Shown piece after piece: positions 1 to 7,374 of a stretch of DNA of 11,669 bases. The position numbers were made by a program, and so were the translations under genes. Every line of letters starts with the position of its first letter. Within the stretch, counting starts at the first letter, position 1. The stretch lies in the NCBI GenBank assembly GCA_900770845.1, contig CAAGLS010000071.1, positions 1-11,669 of the forward strand, given 5' to 3'. The notes beneath the pieces were generated by a model. It had not been told where the DNA came from. It did not search any database and was given only the letters and a program-made list of their open reading frames with translations. This DNA is from an uncultured Prevotella sp. GTDB taxonomy: Bacteria > Bacteroidota > Bacteroidia > Bacteroidales > Bacteroidaceae.

Positions 1-72
1 AAGACTGTGACGGACTATTTGGATTCATTGGGAGTAGATCCTGAATCCATCATGTTCGACAACTTCGGGTAG
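1..72 (+). CDS. 3' end of an unidentified protein-coding gene (partial)
   Basis: An open frame enters from the left edge and ends at a TAG at 70-72, leaving 23 C-terminal residues (ending SIMFDNFG). The fragment is mostly acidic and polar and too short to assign to a family. It is supported as a real gene end because a strong terminator hairpin follows 29 nt later and because the next gene, trmB, converges on it. The function cannot be told from this window. Confidence 0.55.
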   Translation, partial: KTVTDYLDSLGVDPESIMFDNFG

Positions 73-101
73 GGATATGCAAACCACACGAAGATACATA
101 G

Positions 102-146
102 AAACCAAACAAAAGCCGCGGAAAATCCGCGGCTTTTGTTTGGTTT
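102..146. terminator. Bidirectional intrinsic terminator, perfect 21-bp hairpin
   Basis: The arms at 102-122 and 126-146 are exact reverse complements around a 3-nt AAA loop, with a GC-rich top (GCCGCGG) and A/T-rich base. The A-rich 5' flank and T-rich 3' arm make it usable from both strands. It lies between the convergent ends of the upstream gene and trmB and probably terminates both. Confidence 0.9.
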
Positions 147-184
147 ATGTTTTTGATTGGTAGGCCACTAAATGGGGCCGACTG

Positions 185-955
185 CTATCTGCTGGTCTTC
201 AAGCCACTGCGCTTATCACGGTGATAACTGCGATATTCGTCCAAGGGAATCTCCACCTCTGGCTCAGAGAGGTGAGTGGAGTGGGGAAGACGGAACTTCT
301 GGTATTTGATGCTGATGCCCCGGTCCATCCACATTTGCTCATAATAAGTATGTATGGAGAGGATGTCCCTTGTCTCACTGTCCAATCCCTCTTCATGATA
401 GAGGTCATTGGTTCTAAACAGGAGTGGAAGCTGGTTCGTGTCTACCATATAAGAAGTATAGGTGAACAAGAAATTGGAATCCGTTTTGAGGTGAATGATG
501 CCGTTGTCGATGAGGAAATGGCGGTAGCGTTCCATGAAGTAGGTGGAGGTCAGCCGCTTTCGGGGATTCTTCATCTGTGGGTCAGAGAAGGTGAGCCAAA
601 TCTCCTCCACCTCGTCTTCGGCAAAGAAGCGGTCAATTATCTCTATGCTTGTGCGCAGAAAGGCTACGTTGGTAAGTTTGTCCTCCAACGCCTGTTTGGC
701 TCCCGTCCACATCCTGGCCCCCTTGATGTCCACGCCGACGAAGTTCTTGTCTGGATACCGTCGTCCCAACTCCACGGTGTATTCACCTTTCCCGCATCCC
801 AACTCAAGGATGATGGGATGGTTGTTCTTGAAATATTGCTCACACCAGTGGCCTCTCATTTCGAACGGAACATTTTCCACCACTGAGTAGGGATATTGAA
901 AAACGTTGCTGAACGTTTCCATCTCCGCGAATTTTGCTAACTTTCCTTTTCCCAT
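185..955 (-). CDS. trmB: tRNA (guanine(46)-N7)-methyltransferase TrmB
   Basis: This 256-residue protein fits TrmB, which uses S-adenosylmethionine to make m7G at position 46 in the tRNA variable loop, in the cytoplasm. The SAM-binding loop is at residues 50-58 (LELGCGKGE) and the acidic end of strand 2 at 74-77 (GVDI). The family signature at 122-135 (TFSDPQMKNPRKRL) corresponds to the PDP..K..R motif of E. coli TrmB, with D125 as the expected key aspartate. The later HLKTDS at 155-160 is also characteristic. Length is slightly above the E. coli enzyme (239 residues), mainly in the N-terminal lead. The ATG at 955 is chosen because a good promoter lies just upstream, leaving a leader of only about a dozen nt. 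The gene stands alone, divergent from the 1089-1667 gene. Confidence 0.95.
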   Translation of the reverse strand: MGKGKLAKFAEMETFSNVFQYPYSVVENVPFEMRGHWCEQYFKNNHPIILELGCGKGEYTVELGRRYPDKNFVGVDIKGARMWTGAKQALEDKLTNVAFLRTSIEIIDRFFAEDEVEEIWLTFSDPQMKNPRKRLTSTYFMERYRHFLIDNGIIHLKTDSNFLFTYTSYMVDTNQLPLLFRTNDLYHEEGLDSETRDILSIHTYYEQMWMDRGISIKYQKFRLPHSTHLSEPEVEIPLDEYRSYHRDKRSGLKTSR

Positions 956-972
956 AAATCATATTTTTGATG

Positions 973-1003
973 CAAAGTTACTGTTTAACTGTCAATTCTG
1001 CAA
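973..1003 (-). promoter_or_regulatory. Predicted trmB promoter (Bacteroidota type)
   Basis: Read on the minus strand, a -7 element TAACTTTG (973-980) is preceded by a TTG -33 core (1001-1003) with a 20-nt spacer. This matches the TTTG-N19-21-TAnnTTTG pattern of Bacteroidota primary-sigma promoters. The start point would fall a few nt below 973, giving trmB a very short leader. Confidence 0.65.
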
Positions 1004-1043
1004 GTTGTTGGAAGATTTATGAAGAGAAACCAATAATTTTTTG

Positions 1044-1051
1044 TACCTTTG
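1044..1051 (+). promoter_or_regulatory. Candidate -7 element for the 1089-1667 gene
   Basis: TACCTTTG matches the TAnnTTTG consensus and lies 37 nt before the ATG at 1089. No convincing TTTG is found 19-21 nt upstream, so the promoter is weaker than its neighbours or mis-assigned. Confidence 0.4.
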
Positions 1052-1088
1052 AAGTTCAAAATCCGAGGGATTACCTCATAAACTCAAG

Positions 1089-1667
1089 ATGAAAGTTTCA
1101 GACATGCACAGATATAGACTTGTATTAGCCATCTTTGTTTTCTTGCTGTTCCCCCTTTTGGCCATGTCGCAGACACCCATAGCCAACCGGGTGAAAGCCA
1201 AGGCTGCACGAATGAAGAATGGGGATAGAATCGTTGCCAAATACACCGACGACCGTCGCCATTGCCTCTATTTTGTCCGCTCAAACCGGCTTTTCCGTTA
1301 TGACGCGTTGACGGGAGCCACATCAGAGGTTGTCTTCTCTACCCAAGGCTACAATAAAATCATCAACACCTGGCTAAGCCGCGACGGCAATGTCGTGTTC
1401 GTCCTCGTCGACCGTTCCGCTCTCACCAGCCAGCCCTTGGCCGACGGACAGGAAGTCTGCAGCGTCAACTCCTTCACGGGAAAGTCCACGTCCATCGGCT
1501 CGGGCGTCCACTGTGTCATGGCCCACGAGGGCTATTTCTACATTACACATCTCGTGGCAGTGAAGCGTCGCCCCAACATGACCAAAGAATACATAGTCGA
1601 GGACCAATGGTTCTACGATGACGGGAGGCCTCTATGGGTGAAGGACCGCAGGACATGGAAGAAATAG
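1089..1667 (+). CDS. Predicted exported protein of unknown function
   Basis: A 192-residue protein that I do not recognise. It begins with a clear Sec signal peptide: basic n-region (HRYR), hydrophobic core LVLAIFVFLLFPLLA, and probable cleavage after residue 27 (AMS before Q). The mature part of about 165 residues is rich in short beta-strand patterns separated by turns (LYFVRSNRLFRYDALTG, NVVFVLVD, GYFYITH), loosely like blades of a WD or Kelch-type propeller, and ends in a basic segment (KDRRTWKK). There is no lipobox and no catalytic motif I can name. The likely location is periplasm or outer surface. An alternative start at 1104 (Met6) would keep the whole signal peptide. It is divergent from trmB and converges on rho, and looks like a lineage-specific gene placed between core genes. 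Confidence 0.75.
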   Translation: MKVSDMHRYRLVLAIFVFLLFPLLAMSQTPIANRVKAKAARMKNGDRIVAKYTDDRRHCLYFVRSNRLFRYDALTGATSEVVFSTQGYNKIINTWLSRDGNVVFVLVDRSALTSQPLADGQEVCSVNSFTGKSTSIGSGVHCVMAHEGYFYITHLVAVKRRPNMTKEYIVEDQWFYDDGRPLWVKDRRTWKK

Positions 1668-1717
1668 AGTAGGGTAAGCGCATCTTCCCTCATCCAGTAC
1701 TCAAAATAAAAACGCAA

Positions 1718-1747
1718 CAGGCCCAATGGAATGCTCCATTGGGCCTG
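1718..1747. terminator. Bidirectional intrinsic terminator between the 1089-1667 gene and rho
   Basis: A perfect 13-bp stem (1718-1730 with 1735-1747) closes a 4-nt ATGC loop. On the minus strand it starts 5 nt after the rho stop codon and is followed by a T-rich tract (complement of the A-rich 1701-1717), so it is a good rho terminator. On the plus strand it is preceded by A-rich sequence and followed by a moderately T-rich stretch, so it may also end the 1089-1667 transcript. Confidence 0.85.
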
Positions 1748-1752
1748 TATTC

Positions 1753-3621
1753 TTATTGTCTGTTTCCCTGACTGTTCATCGAAATCAAGAACTCCTCGTT
1801 GTTGCGGGTGTGTTCCATGTTGTTTTTGATGAAGTCCATGGCCTCCATTGCGTTCATGTCGCTGATATACTTGCGGAGAATCCACATTCGGTCGAGGGTT
1901 TCCTTAGGCAGCAGCAGATCGTCGCGTCGCGTGCTTGAAGCCACGAGGTTGACGGCTGGGAAGATTCGCTTGTTGCTTAGCGAGCGGTCGAGTTGCAACT
2001 CCATATTTCCCGTTCCCTTGAATTCCTCAAAGATCACCTCATCCATCTTAGAGCCTGTGTCGATGAGGGCCGTGGCCACGATGGTCAGCGAGCCACCGCC
2101 TTCTATGTTACGTGCGGCGCCGAAGAAGCGTTTGGGTTTCTGCAGGGCATTGGCGTCGACACCACCGGTCAGCACCTTGCCACTGGCCGGGCTCACCGTG
2201 TTGTAGGCACGCGCCAATCGGGTGATGGAATCGAGGAAGATCACAACGTCGTGACCACACTCCACCATTCGCTTGGCCTTCTCCAAAACGATTCCTGCAA
2301 TCTTGACATGGCGTTCTGCCGGCTCGTCAAAGGTAGATGCTATCACCTCAGCGTTGACGGTGCGTGCCATGTCTGTCACCTCCTCAGGACGCTCGTCTAT
2401 CAGTAGCATCATTAAGTATGCCTCGGGATGGTTGGCCGCGATGGCATTGGCGATGTCCTTCATCAATATGGTCTTACCCGTCTTGGGCTGGGCCACGATG
2501 AGTGCGCGTTGTCCTTTGCCGATGGGGGCGAAAAGGTCAACGATACGTGTTGAGAGATTGGTCGTTGCGGGATCGTTGCAGAGCGAGAACTTTTCCTCTG
2601 GGAAGAGCGGCGTAAGGTGTTCGAATGGAATGCGGTCACGCACCTCTTCCGGCTCTCTGCCGTTGATTTTGTCTATGCTGGTGAGGGGGAAGTATTTCTC
2701 TCCCTCATGGGGTGGTCTCACATGGCATTCCACAACATCGCCCGTCTTCAGTCCATAGTGGCGGATCTGCTGGTTGGCTACAAACACGTCGTCGGGCGAG
2801 GACAGATAGTTGTAGTCGCTGGAGCGAAGGAAGCCATAGCCATCGGGCATCACCTCCAATACGCCGTTCGCTGTGACGAGGTCATCAAAGTTGAATTGGT
2901 CTTCCTCATCGGCCTCCTCCTGGGTTTGTGTGTAGTTGTCGGCCTGTTCTTGGTATTCGGGTGCGGGGTTGTCAAACATGTCGTAGGAGGGCATGGCTCC
3001 CTGATCTTCGATAGGAATGTCCACTACGGTGATGAAGTCGGTCCCGTCTCCCGGGTCGCCATCCCAAACGGCTGTGTCGTCGGATTGCTGGTTCACCTCC
3101 TCATTGTGGCTTCTAATTTTCTCTTGCAGCAGTGCCAATTGGTCGGCACTGGCCTGTGTTCCCTCTTCATCATTCTCTTCGTGGGTATAGCTTTCTTCCG
3201 GAATGGTGTCTGTGGCGGTGTCTTCGTCCTGCTGGTTCTTGTCGCGTTCCACGGGGGTGTCGTCGGGTTGTATGTTCAATGCGCTTCCCGGACCTTTGGC
3301 AGCCTCAATGATTTTGATGAGCTCACGCTCACGCCTTGTCTTGGGTCCCCGATGCTTGGGGATAGAGGCAAGTTCTCTCTCTGCAGCCTCCACGTCGGTC
3401 GTGGCAGTGCCCGCCTCTTGTTTGGGGGCATTGTCAGGACGCGTGTTGCGGCGTTTGCCCTCATCGGGTTGGCGATTGACACTGGTCTCAGCCTGACGGT
3501 CAAGAATCTGATAGACTAAATCGTCGAGTGATTTAGAATCATGGATGTTAATATCAAGCTTTTGGGCAATATCGCCCAATTCGGTGATATCTTTATTTAA
3601 CAATTCGTCTTTGCTGTACAT
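1753..3621 (-). CDS. rho: Transcription termination factor Rho with long disordered insertion
   Basis: Hexameric RNA-dependent ATPase/helicase that ends untranslated transcripts. From the ATG at 3621 it has 622 residues, against 419 in E. coli. Residues 1-45 form the helical Rho N-terminal domain. About 46-247 is a low-complexity, acidic, Gln/Asp/Glu-rich insertion. About 250-320 is the RNA-binding cold-shock-like domain (GYGFLRSSDYNYL). The RecA-type motor shows Walker A PKTGKT at 379-384, DERPEEV at 409-415, Walker B VVIFLD at 459-464, the Q-loop around LTGGVDANALQKPKRFFGAARN (484-505) and GTGNMEL at 537-543. A longer frame reaches 3684 but would run over the -7 element at 3682-3689, so the start at 3621 is preferred. 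The gene is probably monocistronic: it has its own promoter, its own terminator, and an rpsA terminator just upstream. Confidence 0.97.
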   Translation of the reverse strand: MYSKDELLNKDITELGDIAQKLDINIHDSKSLDDLVYQILDRQAETSVNRQPDEGKRRNTRPDNAPKQEAGTATTDVEAAERELASIPKHRGPKTRRERELIKIIEAAKGPGSALNIQPDDTPVERDKNQQDEDTATDTIPEESYTHEENDEEGTQASADQLALLQEKIRSHNEEVNQQSDDTAVWDGDPGDGTDFITVVDIPIEDQGAMPSYDMFDNPAPEYQEQADNYTQTQEEADEEDQFNFDDLVTANGVLEVMPDGYGFLRSSDYNYLSSPDDVFVANQQIRHYGLKTGDVVECHVRPPHEGEKYFPLTSIDKINGREPEEVRDRIPFEHLTPLFPEEKFSLCNDPATTNLSTRIVDLFAPIGKGQRALIVAQPKTGKTILMKDIANAIAANHPEAYLMMLLIDERPEEVTDMARTVNAEVIASTFDEPAERHVKIAGIVLEKAKRMVECGHDVVIFLDSITRLARAYNTVSPASGKVLTGGVDANALQKPKRFFGAARNIEGGGSLTIVATALIDTGSKMDEVIFEEFKGTGNMELQLDRSLSNKRIFPAVNLVASSTRRDDLLLPKETLDRMWILRKYISDMNAMEAMDFIKNNMEHTRNNEEFLISMNSQGNRQ

Positions 3622-3681
3622 TTTAATGTTGATTGGTGAATTACGTTTCAGAAAAGAAACCCATTCTATTGAAAAACGATG

Positions 3682-3712
3682 CAAAGATACAAATTAAATT
3701 TTAAAATGCAAA
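3682..3712 (-). promoter_or_regulatory. Predicted rho promoter
   Basis: On the minus strand, -33 TTTG (3709-3712) and -7 TATCTTTG (3682-3689) are separated by 19 nt, an excellent Bacteroidota promoter match. The predicted leader to the ATG at 3621 is about 55 nt. The -33 box lies in the T-tract of the rpsA terminator. Confidence 0.8.
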
Positions 3713-3743
3713 AAAAATGCCCGCATTTTGCAATGCGGGCATT
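3709..3743 (-). terminator. rpsA intrinsic terminator
   Basis: A perfect 12-bp hairpin (3716-3727 with 3732-3743, 4-nt loop, GC core GCCCGC) lies 26 nt beyond the rpsA stop. On the minus strand it runs directly into a run of T (3710-3717, the first two bases being part of the stem). This is canonical intrinsic termination for rpsA. Confidence 0.88.
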
Positions 3744-3769
3744 GAAAAAATAGGAAAATGTATCGTTGG

Positions 3770-5545
3770 TTATTCGCCTTTCTGCATTTTTGCCTTCAGG
3801 TTGGCCAGCACGTCGAGGTCACCGAGAGAGGTGCCTGCGGCCACGTTGTTCACCTGGGCTGTCTCCTGCTTCTTGCCAGCATGACGGCGGTTGCCGCGCT
3901 TGGCCTCGTCGTCCTTGCCCTCCTCGAAGGTACGGGAGTGGGAGAGGATGATTCGGCGAGTCTCCTTGGCAAACTCAATCACCTTGAAGGGGAGTTCCTC
4001 ACCGAGCTGTGCCTGTGAGCCGTCCTCCTTCACAAGATGCTTGGGTGTGGCGAAGCCTTCGCCGCCCTCGTCGAGAGTAATCACGGCACCCTTGTCCATC
4101 ATCTCGGTAATCTTGCCCTGATGCACGGAGCCGGGAGTGTAGATCTTCTCATATTCGTCCCAAGGATTCTTCTCCAGCTGCTTGTGGCCGAGAGACAAAC
4201 GACGGTTCTCCTTGTCGATCTCCAGCACCACAACGTCGATGTCGGCGCCAACAGTGGTAAACTCTGAAGGATGCTTCACCTTCTTTGTCCAAGAAAGGTC
4301 GCTGATGTGGATCAGACCGTCAACACCCTCTTCAAGCTCCACGAAGATACCGAAGTTGGTGAAGTTGCGCACCTTGGCGGTGTGCTTGCTGCCAACGGGA
4401 TATTTCACCTCGATGGTCTCCCAAGGATCTTCCTTGAGCTGCTTGATGCCGAGGCTCATCTTGCGCTCCTCGCGGTCGAGGGTCAGGATGACAGCCTCCA
4501 CCTCGTCTCCTACGTGCATGAACTCCTGTGCGGAACGCAGGTGCTGGCTCCACGACATCTCGCTCACGTGAATCAGACCCTCCACTCCGGGCTGGATCTC
4601 GACGAATGCGCCATAGTCGGCCATCACGACCACCTTGCCCTTCACGTGGTCGCCCACCTTGAGGTTCGGGTCGAGGGCATCCCAAGGATGCGGAGTGAGC
4701 TGCTTCAGACCTAAGGCGATACGCTTCTTGTCCTCATCGAAGTCGAGGATGACGACCTTGATCTTCTGGTCGAGCTGTACCACCTCGTGGGGATCGCTCA
4801 CGCGGCCCCAAGAGAGGTCTGTGATATGTACGAGTCCGTCTACGCCGCCAAGGTCGACAAACACACCGTAGGAGGTGATGTTCTTGACCGTGCCTTCGAG
4901 CACCTGACCCTTCTCCAAGTGGGAGATAATCTCTTTCTTCTGTGCTTCCAGCTCGGCCTCGATGAGAGCCTTGTGGGAAACAACAACATTGCGGTATTCC
5001 TGATTGATTTTCACAACGCGGAATTCCATGGTCTTGCCTACGAACACATCGTAGTCGCGTATGGGGTGAACGTCGATCTGGCTTCCGGGGAGGAAAGCCT
5101 CGATGCCAAACACGTCAACAATCATACCGCCCTTGGTGCGGCTCTTGATGTAACCCTGAATCACCTCTTCCTTCTCCAGGGCCTCGTTCACGCGCTCCCA
5201 GCTCTTGGTGAGGCGAGCCTTCTTGTGGGAAAGAACCAGCTGGCCTTTCTTGTCCTCCTGGTCCTCAACGTAGACCTCAACCTTGTCGCCCACCTTCAGG
5301 TCGGGATTGTAGCGGAATTCTGAAGCGGGAATGATACCGTCGCTCTTGTAGCCAATGTTCACCACCACTTCCCTCTTGTCGATGGAAGTCACGGTACCCT
5401 CAACCACCTCGTGGTCCTGGATTTTGTTAAGAGTCTCGTCGTACGCCTTCTCGAGTTCCTCTTTGCTGACGTTTGAGCTCAAGCCGTTTTCATACTGATC
5501 CCAGTTGAAATCATCCAACGGCTGTACGTTCTTGTAATCTGACAT
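3770..5545 (-). CDS. rpsA: 30S ribosomal protein S1
   Basis: S1 binds mRNA at the small ribosomal subunit and promotes initiation, especially where Shine-Dalgarno pairing is absent, as in this phylum. The 591-residue protein has a short acidic N-terminal lead and then six S1/OB repeats at roughly 46-108, 127-192, 213-282, 297-368, 383-455 and 471-538. Repeats 3 to 5 are the most canonical, each with a G-x-FV-x-L core, DGLIH-type strand (GLVHITDLSW, GLIHVSEMSW, GLIHISDLSW) and closing LGxKQL. Repeats 2 and 6 are divergent. The tail (about 540-591) is basic and then ends in a short helical segment. Length and six-repeat layout fit full-length S1 (557 residues in E. coli). The start is preceded by a strongly A/T-rich leader without a Shine-Dalgarno sequence, typical of well-translated Bacteroidota genes. 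Confidence 0.96.
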   Translation of the reverse strand: MSDYKNVQPLDDFNWDQYENGLSSNVSKEELEKAYDETLNKIQDHEVVEGTVTSIDKREVVVNIGYKSDGIIPASEFRYNPDLKVGDKVEVYVEDQEDKKGQLVLSHKKARLTKSWERVNEALEKEEVIQGYIKSRTKGGMIVDVFGIEAFLPGSQIDVHPIRDYDVFVGKTMEFRVVKINQEYRNVVVSHKALIEAELEAQKKEIISHLEKGQVLEGTVKNITSYGVFVDLGGVDGLVHITDLSWGRVSDPHEVVQLDQKIKVVILDFDEDKKRIALGLKQLTPHPWDALDPNLKVGDHVKGKVVVMADYGAFVEIQPGVEGLIHVSEMSWSQHLRSAQEFMHVGDEVEAVILTLDREERKMSLGIKQLKEDPWETIEVKYPVGSKHTAKVRNFTNFGIFVELEEGVDGLIHISDLSWTKKVKHPSEFTTVGADIDVVVLEIDKENRRLSLGHKQLEKNPWDEYEKIYTPGSVHQGKITEMMDKGAVITLDEGGEGFATPKHLVKEDGSQAQLGEELPFKVIEFAKETRRIILSHSRTFEEGKDDEAKRGNRRHAGKKQETAQVNNVAAGTSLGDLDVLANLKAKMQKGE

Positions 5546-5599
5546 AAATAATTTAAATAAATGAATAATTAATAAAGTTAGACTTTATGTGTTGCAATT

Positions 5600-5614
5600 G
5601 GGCACACTTTGCCC
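5600..5614. other. Small stem-loop in the rpsA leader
   Basis: GGGCA (5600-5604) pairs with TGCCC (5610-5614) across a 5-nt loop, in what should be the 5' untranslated region of rpsA. S1 is autoregulated in other bacteria, so a leader structure is of interest, but this stem is short and may be incidental. Confidence 0.3.
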
Positions 5615-5624
5615 GAATCGGCCG

Positions 5625-5632
5625 CAAAATTA
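5625..5632 (-). promoter_or_regulatory. Candidate -7 element for rpsA
   Basis: The minus strand reads TAATTTTG here, matching TAnnTTTG, about 80 nt above the rpsA start. No TTTG at the right spacing is visible; the nearest upstream TTG is 28 nt away. The -7 call is plausible but incomplete. Confidence 0.5.
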
Positions 5633-5723
5633 CGTATTTTTTTTGAAATGAGCAGCTTATCAATCTCCTTATCTTTTCGAGTTAACATTTATTAATTGTC
5701 TTTGGGCTGCCGGTAATATATGT

Positions 5724-5743
5724 GTCCGCTGAGAGCAGCGGAC
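5724..5743. repeat. Short palindrome downstream of rlmD
   Basis: An exact 8-bp inverted repeat (5724-5731 with 5736-5743) around an AGAG loop, followed on the plus strand by CTCCCGTGC. It lies about 90 nt beyond the rlmD stop in a 287-nt gap that holds no gene I can support. No T-tract follows on either strand, so it is not a standard intrinsic terminator, although it could stabilise the rlmD 3' end. It resembles the larger palindrome upstream of rlmD. Confidence 0.5.
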
Positions 5744-5832
5744 CTCCCGTGCAGCGAACGTCAATGGTATGGGCTGTTATAAATTTTCTCAATCCTTGTA
5801 TCCGATTTTCTCTATAACTGATACTATGTTGT

Positions 5833-7254
5833 CTATTCGCGCTTGGAGAGCAGCACCACATTCTCCACATGGGGCGTATGGGGAAACATGTCTACCGGCT
5901 GCACGGCCTCCACCTTGTACGACGCGTCGAGCAGCGACAGATCGCGCGCTTGGGTTGCGGGGTTGCAGCTCACATACACAATGCGCTGTGGGGCGGCATT
6001 GAGAATCACCCTCACCACGTCGGGGTGCATTCCTGCGCGGGGTGGGTCGGTGATGATGACGTCGGGACGGCCATGCTCGGCTATGAAGTTGTCGGTCAGG
6101 ATGTCCTTCATGTCGCCGGCGAAGAAGTCCGTGTTGTTGATGCCGTTGATTTGGCTGTTCACCTTTGCGTTGTCGATAGCCTCCGGCACATATTCTATGC
6201 CCACCACTTTCTTGGCCTGATGGGCCACAAAGTTGGCTATCGTTCCCGTTCCTGTGTAGAGGTCATAAACGGTCTCGTCGCCTTTCAGGTTGGCAAACTC
6301 CCTTGCCACGCAATACAGCCTGTAGGCTTGTTCGGTGTTGGTTTGGTAGAAGCTCTTTGCGTTGACCTTGAATTTCAGGTCCTCCATGGTCTCCATGATG
6401 TAGTCCTTGCCTTTGAACGTGAGGAGTTGCAGGTCGCCAAAGGTATCGTTGCATTTTTGGTTGTCCACATAAAGCAACGAACTGATTTGCGGGAACTTGT
6501 CCGCCACGTGTTGAAGCAGTGCTTGGGCTTTCTGTTCGTCGTCGGGCTCATCGTAGTGGAACTGTATGAGCACCATCCACTCGCCCGTGTTGGAGTTGCG
6601 GAACATGATGTCGCGCAGGAGTCCTTTCTGCCCGCGGATGTCGAAAAAGGAGAGTCCGTTGTCCACCGCGTAGCGATAGATGTCGTTGCGTATTTGGTTG
6701 TGGAGGTCGTCCATGAGCCAGCATTTCTCTATGGGATAGATTTTGTCGAAGGCGCCCGTGATGTGGAATCCTATGGCTCCCTGCGCCAACCCGGCGTCGG
6801 GTGGGAGAGCGTCGAGTTCCTCACGGGTATACCACCGCTTGTTGGCACAGCCGTATTCGGTCTTGTTGCGGTATTCCTTGGTTTTCACCGAGCCTAAGAT
6901 GGGGCGGAACTCGGGCAGCTCCACCTTTCCGATTCGGGTCAGCTGGTCCAACACCTGCTGCTGTTTGGCCCTGAGCTGCTCCTCGTAGGGCAGGTTCTGC
7001 CATTTGCAGCCTCCGCAAACGCCGAAATGGCTGCACATCGGTTCCGCTCTCTGCTTGCTGTATTCCACAAACCTCACCACGTCGGCCTCGGCGTAGCTTT
7101 TGCGTTTCTTCTTGATCCTCAGGTCCACCACGTCGCCCGGCACGGCAAAGGTGACAAACACAGCCATGTCGTTCACGTGGGCCACGGCCTTGCCCTCAGC
7201 GGCCACGGCCTCTATTCTCACATTCTCCAGAATCGGATAACTCTTTCTTGCCAT
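5833..7254 (-). CDS. rlmD: 23S rRNA (uracil-C5)-methyltransferase, RlmD/RumA type
   Basis: SAM-dependent enzyme of the TrmA/RlmC/RlmD family, forming m5U in 23S rRNA (position 1939 for E. coli RlmD). From the ATG at 7254 it has 473 residues. Residues 1-62 look like a TRAM RNA-binding domain. Four iron-sulfur cysteines are visible: C74, C80 and C83 (CSHFGVCGGC) and C178. The catalytic domain has SFYQTN at 301-306, the SAM loop DLYTGTGT at 331-338, DPPRAGMH at 403-410, nucleophile C430 in VSCNPAT, and the general-base glutamate E464 near the end. The open frame extends to 7530, but that extension crosses the promoter and a palindrome and is not family-like, so the start at 7254 is chosen. RlmD is preferred over RlmC or TrmA because of the cluster cysteines and TRAM domain; the exact target uridine is inferred. 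Confidence 0.93.
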   Translation of the reverse strand: MARKSYPILENVRIEAVAAEGKAVAHVNDMAVFVTFAVPGDVVDLRIKKKRKSYAEADVVRFVEYSKQRAEPMCSHFGVCGGCKWQNLPYEEQLRAKQQQVLDQLTRIGKVELPEFRPILGSVKTKEYRNKTEYGCANKRWYTREELDALPPDAGLAQGAIGFHITGAFDKIYPIEKCWLMDDLHNQIRNDIYRYAVDNGLSFFDIRGQKGLLRDIMFRNSNTGEWMVLIQFHYDEPDDEQKAQALLQHVADKFPQISSLLYVDNQKCNDTFGDLQLLTFKGKDYIMETMEDLKFKVNAKSFYQTNTEQAYRLYCVAREFANLKGDETVYDLYTGTGTIANFVAHQAKKVVGIEYVPEAIDNAKVNSQINGINNTDFFAGDMKDILTDNFIAEHGRPDVIITDPPRAGMHPDVVRVILNAAPQRIVYVSCNPATQARDLSLLDASYKVEAVQPVDMFPHTPHVENVVLLSKRE

Positions 7255-7303
7255 AATTCTTATTTTCCTTCTATATAACCAAACAGTTACTCTCGGTGTT
7301 TGC

Positions 7304-7365
7304 AGTAGGAGGTGCGGTGTCCCCGCCGCACATTCTTGCACGGCGGGGATGCCGTGCCTCCTACT
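7304..7365. repeat. Long imperfect palindrome in the rlmD leader
   Basis: Arms of 25 nt (7304-7328 and 7341-7365) flank a 12-nt loop. Twenty-one positions pair perfectly; the other four (two adjacent pairs) are G·T wobbles read on the plus strand, which become C·A mismatches on the minus strand. A further 7-bp outer arm, TTTGCAG (7299-7305) with CTGCAAA (7372-7378), enlarges the palindrome with a 6-nt bulge and reaches into the rlmD -7 box. Any rlmD transcript from the predicted promoter would begin with this structure. Confidence 0.8.
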
Positions 7366-7374
7366 TGTCGGCTG

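Noticed and set aside
221..886. 221-codon open frame on the plus strand over trmB
   Set aside because: It is the antisense shadow of trmB, which has full family motifs; the plus-strand translation shows none.
2617..3519. 300-codon plus-strand frame over rho
   Set aside because: It overlaps the Rho insertion and RNA-binding domain antisense; the hydrophobic, Gly/Val-rich translation is what the complement of acidic low-complexity coding sequence gives.
3622..3684. Longer rho start at 3684
   Set aside because: The first codons would overlap the -7 box at 3682-3689 and so lie at or above the predicted transcription start; the family-like N-terminus begins at 3621.
5776..5818. GTTATA/TATAAC pair downstream of rlmD as a terminator stem
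   Set aside because: The arms are six weak base pairs separated by 31 nt, too weak to call.
5869..6897. 342-codon plus-strand frame over rlmD
   Set aside because: It is antisense to the catalytic domain of rlmD, with Val/His-rich composition typical of a shadow frame.
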